From contig CAZWZG010000132.1 in NCBI GenBank assembly GCA_964638245.1, forward strand, positions 1 to 8,803: a DNA stretch of 8,803 nt, read 5' to 3'. Under the pieces are notes generated by a model. It was not told the DNA's origin. It did no database searches and saw nothing but the letters and a program-made list of their open reading frames with translations. Numbering within the stretch: position 1 is the stretch's first letter; every line of letters starts with the position of its first letter. Below, piece after piece: positions 1-6,725 of this stretch. The position numbers were made by a program, and so were the translations under genes. Source of the stretch: CAZWZG01 sp964638245 (GTDB lineage Bacteria; Pseudomonadota; Alphaproteobacteria; Rhodobacterales; Rhodobacteraceae).

Positions 1-2
1 TG

Positions 3-2609
3 GATATGGAAGACGGGGCCTTTTACTTCATCGAGGTCAACCCGCGCGTTCAGGTCGAGCATACGGTGACCGAAGAGGTCACCGGCATCGACATTGTGCG
101 CGCCCAGATTCTGATCGCCGAAGGCAAAACGCTTGAAGAAGCGACGGGAGCGGCAAGCCAGGACGAGGTCAAGCTTTCGGGTCATGCGATCCAGTGCCGG
201 ATCACGACCGAGGACCCAACGAACAATTTCATCCCCGACTATGGTCGCATCACCGCGTATCGCGGGGCCACGGGTATGGGCATCCGGCTGGACGGTGGGA
301 CAGCCTATTCCGGTGCCGTTATCACGCGCTATTACGACTCGCTCCTGGAGAAAGTTACCGCTTGGGCACCGACGCCGGACGCCGCGATTGCGCGAATGGA
401 TCGTGCATTGCGCGAGTTCCGGATCCGCGGCGTCTCCACGAACATCGCCTTTGTCGAAAACCTGCTGAAACACCCGACGTTTCTGGACAACAAATACCAC
501 ACGAAGTTCATCGACCAGACGCCAGAGCTCTTCGATTTCAAGCCGCGCCGGGACCGAGCCACAAAGATCCTGACCTATATCGCGGATATCACGATCAACG
601 GGCACCCTGAGACCAAGGACCGCCCCCTTCCCGCCGCGGACGCGCGCACGCCAGTACCGCCAAAACTGCGCCATCTGACACCACCCGACGGCACGCGCCA
701 GATTTTGGAAAAGAACGGCGCAGAGGGGCTTGCGCAGTGGATGCTGGACCAGAAACGCGTACTGATCACCGACACGGCCATGCGCGATGGACACCAGTCG
801 CTTCTGGCGACCCGCATGCGCAGCTATGACATGATCAAGGCGGCGCCTGCCTATGCGGCGAACCTGCCCGAGTTGTTCTCGGTCGAGTGTTGGGGCGGTG
901 CCACGTTTGATGTCGCCTATCGCTTCTTGCAGGAATGCCCATGGCAGCGCCTGCGCGACTTGCGCCAGCGGATGCCAAACCTGCTGACGCAGATGCTCCT
1001 GCGTGGCGCCAATGGCGTTGGCTACACGAACTATCCCGACAACGTGGTGCAGGAGTTCGTGCGCCAAGCCGCTGAAACCGGCGTGGACGTTTTCCGCGTG
1101 TTTGACTCGCTCAACTGGGTCGAAAACATGCGCGTCGCAATGGACGCGGTCGTTGAGTCCGGCAAGGTCTGTGAAGGCACGGTTTGCTACACCGGTGACA
1201 TCCAGAACCCTGACCGTGCGAAGTACGATCTGGCCTATTACGTGTCGATGGCCAAGGACCTGAAGGCCGCCGGGGCCCATGTTCTGGGTCTAAAAGACAT
1301 GGCTGGCCTTCTGAAGCCGGCATCGGCCCGCATTCTGATCAAGGCGCTGAAGGAAGAGGTCGGCTTGCCGATCCATTTCCATACCCATGACACCGCCGGG
1401 ATCGCTTCGGCGACGATCCTGGCCGCCGCCGAAGTTGGCGTGGACGCCGTGGATTGCGCGATGGATTCGCTGTCAGGCAACACAAGCCAGGCAACCCTTG
1501 GGACAGTCGTTGAAGCGCTGTCAGGCTCGGAACGCGATACCGGGCTTTCGATTGAGGCCATTCGCGAGATTTCGAACTATTGGGAGGCCGTACGAGGGCA
1601 ATACGCGGCCTTTGAATCGGGCATGCAGGCACCGTCCTCAGAGGTCTATTTGCATGAGATGCCCGGTGGTCAGTTCACCAACCTCAAGGCGCAAGCGCGC
1701 TCGCTAGGTTTGGAAGAGCGGTGGCACGAAGTGGCCGAGATGTACCGCGACGTGAACGACATGTTCGGCGACATCGTCAAAGTTACCCCGTCGTCCAAGG
1801 TCGTGGGCGACATGGCATTGATGATGGTATCCCAAGGTCTGACCCGAGCGGACGTTGAAAATCCGGACAAAGAAGTCTCGTTCCCCGACAGCGTTATCGA
1901 CATGATGAAGGGCAATTTGGGCCAGCCTCCGGGTGGTTGGCCCGCAGCCCTGCAGGCAAAGGCGCTCAAAGGCGCGGATTTCACAACCGAACGCCCCGGC
2001 AAATCGGTGCCCTGGGCCGATCTGGATGCCGCGCGCGCGCAAATCAGCGCCGAACTTGATGGCGTAGAGATCGATGATGAGGACCTGAACGGATACCTGA
2101 TGTATCCCAAGGTCTTTACCGACTATCGCAAACGTCACGAAATGTACGGACCTGTCCGGTCCCTGCCCACGCCAACGTTTTTTTACGGCATGCAGCCGGG
2201 CGATGAGATTTCGGCGGAAATCGATCCAGGCGTAACCCTTGAAATTCGCTGTCAGGCCATTGCTGAAACCAATGCCGAAGGGATCGCCAAGGTCTTCTTC
2301 GAACTGAACGGTCAGCCGCGCACCGTGCGGATCGCTGACCGCTCGGCCACTGGAACATCCGCGAACCGACCAAAAGCCGATGCGGGCAATGCCAACCACA
2401 TTGGCGCGCCAATGCCAGGTGTTGTGGCGACCGTGGCCGCCCAGGCGGGCGCGAAGGTGAAAGAAGGCGACCTTCTTTTGACCATTGAAGCGATGAAGAT
2501 GGAAACGGGGCTTCACGCGGATCGGGATGCCGTCGTTGCGGCCGTCCATGTCACGCCGGGTGCGCAGATTGATGCCAAGGATCTACTGGTCGAGTTGAGC
2601 GACGACTGA
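3..2609 (+). CDS. pyc: Pyruvate carboxylase, C-terminal three-quarters (5' end outside window)
   Basis: Biotin-dependent cytosolic enzyme that carboxylates pyruvate to oxaloacetate, refilling the TCA cycle and feeding gluconeogenesis. The reading frame is open at the left edge, so the Met at 6 is internal. About 868 residues are visible; the family is usually about 1,150, so roughly 280 N-terminal residues are missing. Numbering from that Met, the end of the biotin carboxylase domain fills about 1-175 (FIEVNPRVQVEHTVTE at 8-23). The carboxyltransferase domain starts near 250 with ITDTAMRDGHQS (254-265). Its metal site is visible as GLKDMAG (428-434, with the Lys that is carbamylated in this family) and HFHTHD (457-462). 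VTPSSKVVGD at 593-602 is a family signature. The C-terminal biotinyl domain carries EAMKME with biotinyl Lys 831. All key residues present look intact. The SGNTSQATLG stretch has Ala where Pro is common. It may be monocistronic or last in its operon; a hairpin follows the stop. Confidence 0.97.
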   Translation, partial: DMEDGAFYFIEVNPRVQVEHTVTEEVTGIDIVRAQILIAEGKTLEEATGAASQDEVKLSGHAIQCRITTEDPTNNFIPDYGRITAYRGATGMGIRLDGGTAYSGAVITRYYDSLLEKVTAWAPTPDAAIARMDRALREFRIRGVSTNIAFVENLLKHPTFLDNKYHTKFIDQTPELFDFKPRRDRATKILTYIADITINGHPETKDRPLPAADARTPVPPKLRHLTPPDGTRQILEKNGAEGLAQWMLDQKRVLITDTAMRDGHQSLLATRMRSYDMIKAAPAYAANLPELFSVECWGGATFDVAYRFLQECPWQRLRDLRQRMPNLLTQMLLRGANGVGYTNYPDNVVQEFVRQAAETGVDVFRVFDSLNWVENMRVAMDAVVESGKVCEGTVCYTGDIQNPDRAKYDLAYYVSMAKDLKAAGAHVLGLKDMAGLLKPASARILIKALKEEVGLPIHFHTHDTAGIASATILAAAEVGVDAVDCAMDSLSGNTSQATLGTVVEALSGSERDTGLSIEAIREISNYWEAVRGQYAAFESGMQAPSSEVYLHEMPGGQFTNLKAQARSLGLEERWHEVAEMYRDVNDMFGDIVKVTPSSKVVGDMALMMVSQGLTRADVENPDKEVSFPDSVIDMMKGNLGQPPGGWPAALQAKALKGADFTTERPGKSVPWADLDAARAQISAELDGVEIDDEDLNGYLMYPKVFTDYRKRHEMYGPVRSLPTPTFFYGMQPGDEISAEIDPGVTLEIRCQAIAETNAEGIAKVFFELNGQPRTVRIADRSATGTSANRPKADAGNANHIGAPMPGVVATVAAQAGAKVKEGDLLLTIEAMKMETGLHADRDAVVAAVHVTPGAQIDAKDLLVELSDD

Positions 2610-2634
2610 CGCCAAATTGCTGGCGCATTTGCGC
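2610..2634 (+). terminator. Possible hairpin just after the pyc stop
   Basis: CGCCA (2610-2614) can pair with TGGCG (2621-2625) across a 6-nt loop, directly after the TGA. An alternative GCGC/GCGC stem (2623-2626 with 2631-2634) overlaps it. There is no T-run, so if it terminates transcription it is not a classic intrinsic terminator. It may simply protect the 3' end. Confidence 0.3.
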
Positions 2635-2642
2635 GCTAACGA

Positions 2643-2666
2643 TCCCAAGGACACATCTTCTTGGGA
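2643..2666 (+). promoter_or_regulatory. 7-bp perfect hairpin just upstream of the DUF2314-type gene
   Basis: TCCCAAG (2643-2649) is perfectly complementary to CTTGGGA (2660-2666), with a 10-nt loop. The right arm ends 8 nt before the ATG at 2675 and contains GGGA, the only Shine-Dalgarno-like stretch ahead of that start. The element could sequester the ribosome binding site. It could equally be the pyc 3' hairpin, though no T-tract follows. Confidence 0.4.
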
Positions 2667-2674
2667 CATCTTCA

Positions 2675-3190
2675 ATGCGGTTCAATCCACTTTTCGCGCT
2701 CGTCATTCTCGTTGCTTTCGGCGCCTACTGGCTGACGAGCGACGCAGGAGGCGATCCGACGATTGAGTACGCCCGGACGGATATGAGCATGAACGACGCT
2801 CAGGCCGAGGCGCAGCGCCACATAGATGATTTCCTGAACTTCGCTTTGGACAATCAAGGGATTGCGGGTGAGGGAATGCTGGTCAAGGTCGCCTTTCCGA
2901 CGAGCATACCGGAAAAAACCGAGGTGATCTGGGTCGGCCCATTTGGTCGTACCTCTGACGGGCGGTTCGAGGGCATCCTTGCCAATGCGCCTGTCGACAT
3001 CCCATCGGCGGGAACAAGCGGCAACGTCACCTTTGACAAGGCTATGATCCGGGACTGGATGTTCACGGGGCGCGATGGAAAGCTCTATGGAAGCTACACC
3101 ACCCGCGCCATGCTGCCAGATATGTCGCCCGATATGGCGCGCCAACTTACCGCTGCTTTCTCCGAAAACCCCCTGCCCCGCCGTTGGTAA
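2675..3190 (+). CDS. Small membrane-anchored or exported DUF2314-like protein
   Basis: A 171-residue protein of unknown function. Residues 5-20 form one hydrophobic segment after a short positive N-terminus (MRFNPL), so it is an uncleaved anchor or a signal peptide. There is no lipobox Cys. The rest is soluble and presumably periplasmic. It resembles DUF2314: a helix with spaced acidic residues (MNDAQAEAQRHIDDFL, 39-54), a strand MLVKVAFP (68-75), then EVIWV (83-87), GRFEGILANAP (96-106) and the C-terminal signature RDWMFTGRDGKLYGSYTTR (126-144). The family call rests on recalled motif style, not a search. It starts 65 bp after pyc on the same strand, but the two are probably not functionally linked. 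The ribosome binding site is poor and lies inside a hairpin. The C-terminus ends PLPRRW. Confidence 0.85.
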   Translation: MRFNPLFALVILVAFGAYWLTSDAGGDPTIEYARTDMSMNDAQAEAQRHIDDFLNFALDNQGIAGEGMLVKVAFPTSIPEKTEVIWVGPFGRTSDGRFEGILANAPVDIPSAGTSGNVTFDKAMIRDWMFTGRDGKLYGSYTTRAMLPDMSPDMARQLTAAFSENPLPRRW

Positions 3191-3193
3191 CGG

Positions 3194-3211
3194 TTTCGCT
3201 TTGAGGCGAAA
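3194..3211 (+). terminator. Possible terminator hairpin after the DUF2314-like gene
   Basis: TTTCGC (3194-3199) pairs with GCGAAA (3206-3211) across a 6-nt loop, beginning three bases after the TAA stop. No T-run follows, so intrinsic termination is uncertain. Confidence 0.35.
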
Positions 3212-3278
3212 GACCCCTCGGCTCCCCGATCAAGTGTTTGCTATCTTGGTAAACACCCAAAGAATTCGATTTTAGGGC

Positions 3279-3307
3279 TTGCGGGGCTCGCCCGATACGA
3301 CTATCTC
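3279..3307 (+). promoter_or_regulatory. Candidate promoter for tRNA-Gly
   Basis: TTGCGG (3279-3284) and TATCTC (3302-3307) are separated by 17 bp, placing a start site roughly ten bases before the tRNA at 3325. The TTG of the -35 element is the feature most conserved in Rhodobacteraceae housekeeping promoters. The -10 match is weak. The rest of the 3212-3324 gap shows no gene. Confidence 0.35.
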
Positions 3308-3324
3308 CCCCTCACCCAACGGAC

Positions 3325-3399
3325 GCGGGCGTAGCTCAGGGGTAGAGCATTACCTTGCCAAGGTAAGGGTCGTGAGTTCGAATCTCATCGCCCGCTCCA
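3325..3399 (+). tRNA. tRNA-Gly(GCC)
   Basis: The cloverleaf can be drawn in full. The acceptor stem GCGGGCG (3325-3331) pairs with CGCCCGC (3389-3395), the discriminator is T (3396), and CCA is encoded (3397-3399). The D arm contains AGCTCAGGGGTAGAGC. The anticodon stem TTACC/GGTAA (3350-3354, 3362-3366) encloses loop TTGCCAA with anticodon GCC at 3357-3359, reading GGC and GGU. The T arm GTGAG-TTCGAAT-CTCAT contains the invariant TTCGA. It stands alone, with no neighbouring tRNA in the window. No integrase gene or duplicated tRNA 3' end is visible, so there is no sign that it serves as an attachment site here. Confidence 0.97.
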
Positions 3400-3423
3400 A
3401 CTTAATCACCAAATTCAAATTGT

Positions 3424-3439
3424 TCGGCCGATAGGCCGA
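3424..3439. terminator. GC-rich hairpin between convergent tRNA-Gly and REC gene
   Basis: TCGGCC (3424-3429) pairs perfectly with GGCCGA (3434-3439) across the tetraloop gata. It lies in the 59-bp gap where tRNA transcription (plus) and the REC gene (minus) converge, a position suited to a two-way terminator. On the minus strand it is followed by an AT-rich stretch but no clean T-run. Confidence 0.45.
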
Positions 3440-3458
3440 CTTAGCGCCGATTATCGCC

Positions 3459-4220
3459 TTATCCGAAACGGAAGCGTTTGGCGTGCTTGTTTTCGGTTTT
3501 TGTGCCTTGTGCTGGCTCGACACCAAACGCGTGGGCTTCGACTGCGCCGACGATGCTCGACAATTGCCCCTCGTTCGCCATTGAACTGAGATCCAAGAAG
3601 AACTCTTCCATACGCGCACAGGTGTGTTCGATATCCAGGAGTGCGGACGCCGATACGCCCGTGCGATCCGCCTCGCTGCGCATCTGGCGCACCTGTCGTA
3701 GCATCCGGGCCATCATCGGCCGCATCTCGTTCCCGCATGCCAGCGCAAAAGAGCGCAACACCGCTTCGACAGACTTCGTTTCCGCTTCGGCGGTATCCGC
3801 CGCCATCGTGAGGCGAACCTTTTGCAGCGCATTTACCGTAGCGCGTTCGAGAGACGCAGCAGTCAACGCGGATTTTTCGATGTAATCCGCAAAACCCGCA
3901 CGCACAGCTTCAAGCGCGATATCAGACTTGCCGTTGCCAGCAACCATAATCATCGCTGCCTGCTTGTTCATTGGGTGCGCCCGCACGCTCGGCATCAGCG
4001 ACATTCCGTCCTCGCCGGCCAGATCAAGGTCAACGTAGATCACGTCGAACTGCTCGCGATCCAAAATGGCGTGGAAAGCCGCCGTTGTCGCAACATCAGA
4101 CATCTCGATATCAAGGCTGGACTCTCTGGCAAGTCTTTGCAGTCGGCGACAGTCGAACGCGTTGTCATCTATTACTAGCGCTCGCACGGTACCAAAATCT
4201 GTTGGGCTTCCTTGAACCAT
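3459..4220 (-). CDS. REC response regulator with a DHp-like C-terminal hairpin (RR1)
   Basis: A 253-residue soluble signalling protein with no recognisable DNA-binding or enzymatic output. The receiver domain spans about 12-130: acidic pair D18-D19, phospho-acceptor D64 in DVIYVDLDL, and Lys116 in DYIEKSAL. The switch position that is normally Thr/Ser is Ala94 (MIMVAGNG), and the Lys is followed by Ser instead of Pro. Residues about 150-215 are predicted helical: a first helix with FALACGNEMRPMM (158-170) and a second with LLDIEHTCARMEEF (194-207). The same pattern occurs in the REC protein at 5171-5863 and resembles a kinase DHp hairpin in which His is replaced by Asn164. The tail (220-253) is basic and probably disordered. 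The ATG at 4218-4220 is supported by GGGGAG (plus-strand 4226-4231) 5 nt upstream. It is transcribed away from the kinase gene across a shared 162-bp gap. Likely job: phosphorylation-dependent control of the neighbouring kinase (inference). Confidence 0.9.
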   Translation of the reverse strand: MVQGSPTDFGTVRALVIDDNAFDCRRLQRLARESSLDIEMSDVATTAAFHAILDREQFDVIYVDLDLAGEDGMSLMPSVRAHPMNKQAAMIMVAGNGKSDIALEAVRAGFADYIEKSALTAASLERATVNALQKVRLTMAADTAEAETKSVEAVLRSFALACGNEMRPMMARMLRQVRQMRSEADRTGVSASALLDIEHTCARMEEFFLDLSSMANEGQLSSIVGAVEAHAFGVEPAQGTKTENKHAKRFRFG

Positions 4221-4382
4221 CGTATCTCCCCATGTGTAGGTGGTCTTCGGACACTGCCTAATGCGAAGGGTCTTAAAGGCGCGTTACGACGCAGCGAATG
4301 CAATTCGATCAATACTGTTAAGGACACAAACACACTTTCACTGGATGCTTGAAACACAAATTCATGCCCTCGAAAGTCGTCC
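4221..4382. promoter_or_regulatory. Divergent control region between RR1 and the kinase
   Basis: This 162-bp gap must hold the promoter for the leftward REC gene and probably the one for the rightward kinase. It is more AT-rich than the flanking genes. The only element I can place firmly is the RR1 ribosome binding site (4226-4231). I found no convincing -35/-10 pair and no GGAAC/CGTT general-stress (EcfG-type) promoter by eye. An open frame across it starting at 4240 runs on into the kinase in the wrong frame and looks non-coding. Confidence 0.4.
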
Positions 4383-5027
4383 GTGGATCCTGATCGCTTC
4401 ATTCGCAAGATCTGTCATGACCTGCGCGCTCCCCTCCGCGCGTTGCAGGAGTTGCCAGGATGGATTGAAGAACATTTTCAGATAAACGGCACAATCGTCG
4501 ACGCCGAGGCGTCAGAACTGCTATCGATGATGAAGCAACAGGCTCTGCGCATGGACTTGATCATCGAGGGCTTAGGACAATATGCGCGTCTTGAACGAGG
4601 AGCAGGCTTTCCTGAAACCGATGTTAAATCGCTGATATTAAGCACGATTTCCGATAAAGACATCGCAGTCCGCCAAACCCTTGACAGGCTCGCAATGGAA
4701 CCAGAGCATGCCCTCTTGATCACACGGAACCTGACTAGGAACGCTCTTACCCACGGAATGGGCAAAGGCGTGACCTTGTCAATCTCAGGCAATGGGCGCG
4801 CGCAAAGCATTGCCGTGGAGGACTCCGGTCCTGGCATTCCCAAATCCCAGATGGGCTTGGTCTTTGAGCCGCTAAGTACTTTACGGGCGCGCGATGTGTG
4901 CGAAGGCGCAGGTATGGGGCTACCAATTGTGAAGCGCCTGGCTGAACTCTATGACGGGGAATGCCGGTGTCGCCCAAATCCGAATGGAACCGGGGCGACG
5001 TTCGAAGTGATCTGGCCTATCACGTAA
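4383..5027 (+). CDS. Minimal soluble histidine kinase (DHp plus ATPase domain, no sensor)
   Basis: A 214-residue histidine kinase reduced to its catalytic core. The phospho-accepting His is H12 in KICHDLRAPLRAL (9-21), an H-box like those of phytochrome-type kinases. The second DHp helix runs about 42-72 and ends QYARLER. The ATPase domain follows: N-box RNLTRNALTHG (115-125), G1 DSGPGIP (147-153), F-box VFEPL (160-164) and G2 GAGMGLPIVKRL (175-186). All nucleotide-binding motifs are intact, so it should be active, unlike degenerate phosphotransferases such as ChpT. No transmembrane or sensory region exists; an in-frame stop at 4350-4352 rules out a longer N-terminus. The start is GTG at 4383 with only a weak GAAAG upstream, and other starts would lose H12. 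It is flanked by two REC proteins, its likely partners. Any signal must arrive through protein contacts (inference). Confidence 0.92.
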   Translation: MDPDRFIRKICHDLRAPLRALQELPGWIEEHFQINGTIVDAEASELLSMMKQQALRMDLIIEGLGQYARLERGAGFPETDVKSLILSTISDKDIAVRQTLDRLAMEPEHALLITRNLTRNALTHGMGKGVTLSISGNGRAQSIAVEDSGPGIPKSQMGLVFEPLSTLRARDVCEGAGMGLPIVKRLAELYDGECRCRPNPNGTGATFEVIWPIT

Positions 5028-5112
5028 AGCTCATAGAGCCTCAGCATAGCGACCAGACTTTCGTCGAATTGAGTAGAAGTTGCGTCAACGTCATCAGCCA
5101 AGAGAACGCTTT

Positions 5113-5118
5113 GATAAT
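5113..5118 (+). promoter_or_regulatory. Possible -10 element for the second REC gene
   Basis: GATAAT lies in the 143-bp gap between kinase and second REC gene, 53 bp before the ATG. No good -35 hexamer is found at 16-18 bp upstream, so the gene may instead be read through from the kinase. Confidence 0.2.
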
Positions 5119-5170
5119 ATCCAACAGCTACCCACGTCAGGAAACCAGTTAGAACTCGCGAGGAGAAACC

Positions 5171-5863
5171 ATGTCCGTTTCGAATGCTGCCCCCATCGAT
5201 GAGACGTTCCCCGCTTCAACCCATCCATTGCCGCTCCGCGTGTTGATTCTGGACGATAGTGAGTTCGATGTCCTGCGTATCAAAAAAACACTTGGTGCGG
5301 TTGACCCAAGCATCCAAGTGGCGGCGGTCGCCAACTTAACGGACTTCTACAGGCGGATCCTTGCGGATCGTTTTGACGTATTAATCATCGACTACTTCTT
5401 GCCAGATGGAGACGGCTTGACGGCATTGCGGATGGCTCAAGACCATGCAAATGGAGCACACCTATCCTCAATCATGGTCGCTGGCGAAAACGACCCAGTG
5501 GTTGCGGACGCAGCAATGGGTTTCGGATGCGCAAGCTATTTGACCAAGGCGGAAATCACAGCCGAAGCGCTGCGTCAGGCATTGAATCAAACCCTCGCGA
5601 AAACGATTGAGGGCGACCTAATGGCGTTCCATCGCCTCCTTGCTCCATCTTCCGACACTGCTCTCGATCAAATAGAAGATGATATCGTCCAGCCCATGCG
5701 CCCGTACCTGATGCGATTGATTCGGGCGTCCAGAAAGTTGCGCGAACTCTCTCAATTTCGAAGCGATGATATTCTGGCAGAAACAAGCATTGAAATAGAA
5801 CATTGCTGTGATGCTGCGCTCGCGCTTCTTACCAACTTCGATGCGCTTCGAAAGCCGATTTAG
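5171..5863 (+). CDS. REC response regulator with a DHp-like C-terminal hairpin (RR2)
   Basis: A 230-residue paralogue of the REC protein at 3459-4220. The receiver domain covers about 22-140: acidic pair D28-D29 (LILDDSEFD), phospho-acceptor D74 in DVLIIDYFLPDGDG, and Lys126 in SYLTKAEI. Ala104 (IMVAGEND) sits at the usual Thr/Ser switch position, exactly as in the paralogue. The C-terminal part (about 165-225) is two predicted helices with VQPMRPYLMRLIRASRKLR (173-191) and TSIEIEHCCDAALALL (205-220). These match the paralogue's NEMRP and DIEH segments with nearly the same spacing (34 versus 36 residues from MRP to IEH). Gln174 is at the position of the kinase His. No DNA-binding domain is present. 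AGGAG (5161-5165) lies 5 nt before the ATG. It follows the kinase on the same strand after 143 bp. Likely an adaptor or feedback regulator of that kinase (inference). Confidence 0.92.
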   Translation: MSVSNAAPIDETFPASTHPLPLRVLILDDSEFDVLRIKKTLGAVDPSIQVAAVANLTDFYRRILADRFDVLIIDYFLPDGDGLTALRMAQDHANGAHLSSIMVAGENDPVVADAAMGFGCASYLTKAEITAEALRQALNQTLAKTIEGDLMAFHRLLAPSSDTALDQIEDDIVQPMRPYLMRLIRASRKLRELSQFRSDDILAETSIEIEHCCDAALALLTNFDALRKPI

Positions 5864-5889
5864 CACCACACCAAGGCTTTGGACAGAGA

Positions 5890-6684
5890 TCAGTCCGTCG
5901 CGAAAATTGCTTCACGAAGCTTTATGGCGGCGCTTTGAAGGATATCCTTGCGAGCAACCGCATCTTCGATCGCTACTCTTTGAGTCGGACCGTGAAAAGC
6001 GATTGCAGCGACAAAGCGACCATGCACATCGGTCACTGGGACCGCTATTGCGACCATGCCGTCAATAAACTCTTCTCTGTCGAGCGCATAGCCAACTTTG
6101 GCAATATGCTTGAGCTCGGCGAGAAGCGTTTCTGGATCAGTATGTGTAACATCGGTCATGGGCGACAAATTGAGCGAGGTTACTAGTTTCTGGCGTGCCT
6201 TGCGCGAGAGACTTGCCAAGAAGCATTTGCCGCTCGCCGTGCAATGGAACGGCACGTTGGTCCCAATCGGAAGCTGAATCTGAAAGGCCCAGTCGGTCTC
6301 AACGCGGTCGAGGTAGCTCATTCCGGAGTCCTCCGGAACCACGAAGTTCACCGTTTCACGAACCTGACTGGCAACCTCCATAAGGATTTGCCGGCGAGCT
6401 ATATGAAGTTGCGAACTGTTCAGCAATCCAGCGCCGAGATTGCGCAGACGACGCGCCACATGAAAACGTCTGGAGTTGTCAGCTCGTGCGAGAAACCCGT
6501 TCCGTTCCAGCGTCGCACAAAGCCGATGCACCGTTTGCTTAGGCAAGCCAAGCTTTTCGTTGATTTCTGTCGCCGTCATGCCGCGATCGGAGTGCCCAAG
6601 GACCTCTAGGATCATCAGAGTCCGAAGGTTCGTTGGAATGCGCTGACTTTGTGTCGCGCGATCTTTGTCCAAAACATTGGGCAT
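5890..6684 (-). CDS. IclR-family transcriptional regulator
   Basis: DNA-binding regulator of 264 residues, typical for the family. An N-terminal winged helix-turn-helix occupies about 17-80, with recognition helix LPKQTVHRLCATLERNGFL (47-65). The C-terminal effector-binding domain (about 95-260) contains FHCTASGKCFLASL (146-159) and EEFIDGMVAIAVPV (204-217), both characteristic of IclR proteins. Members usually bind a small organic acid or aromatic compound and control an adjacent catabolic operon. The start is ATG at 6682-6684, chosen because GGGGTGA sits 5 nt upstream; an in-frame GTG at 6691-6693 would overlap that ribosome site and add three residues. It is divergent from the GMC dehydrogenase with 86 bp between, the usual arrangement for autoregulation plus control of the neighbour. 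It converges with the second REC gene, leaving 26 bp, and is probably unrelated to the signalling island. Confidence 0.94.
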   Translation of the reverse strand: MPNVLDKDRATQSQRIPTNLRTLMILEVLGHSDRGMTATEINEKLGLPKQTVHRLCATLERNGFLARADNSRRFHVARRLRNLGAGLLNSSQLHIARRQILMEVASQVRETVNFVVPEDSGMSYLDRVETDWAFQIQLPIGTNVPFHCTASGKCFLASLSRKARQKLVTSLNLSPMTDVTHTDPETLLAELKHIAKVGYALDREEFIDGMVAIAVPVTDVHGRFVAAIAFHGPTQRVAIEDAVARKDILQSAAIKLREAIFATD

Positions 6685-6703
6685 TGCTTTCACCCCGAAT
6701 CGC

Positions 6704-6717
6704 TGTAGCGTACTACA
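6704..6717. promoter_or_regulatory. Small inverted repeat near the IclR start
   Basis: TGTAG (6704-6708) and CTACA (6713-6717) form an inverted repeat with a 4-bp spacer, about 20 bp upstream of the IclR start codon. It could be a second, autoregulatory operator site. The arms are short and could occur by chance. Confidence 0.3.
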
Positions 6718-6725
6718 AAAGACAG

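Noticed and set aside
1704..2549. 281-codon antisense frame within pyc
   Set aside because: It lies opposite strongly conserved pyruvate carboxylase sequence and has the His/Gly/Arg-rich look of an antisense frame in GC-biased DNA; no domain is recognisable.
3325..3399. tRNA-Gly as an integration site for a mobile element
   Set aside because: No integrase, direct repeat of the tRNA 3' end or clear composition shift is visible on either side in this window.
4240..4485. 81-codon frame through the RR1/kinase gap, considered as an upstream sensor frameshifted from the kinase
   Set aside because: Its translation shows no sensor or membrane character and its 3' part is just the kinase DNA in the wrong frame; the kinase frame itself has an upstream stop at 4350.
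4961..5152. 63-codon frame across the kinase/RR2 gap
   Set aside because: It begins inside the kinase coding region in another frame, has no ribosome site and ends before the well-marked RR2 start.
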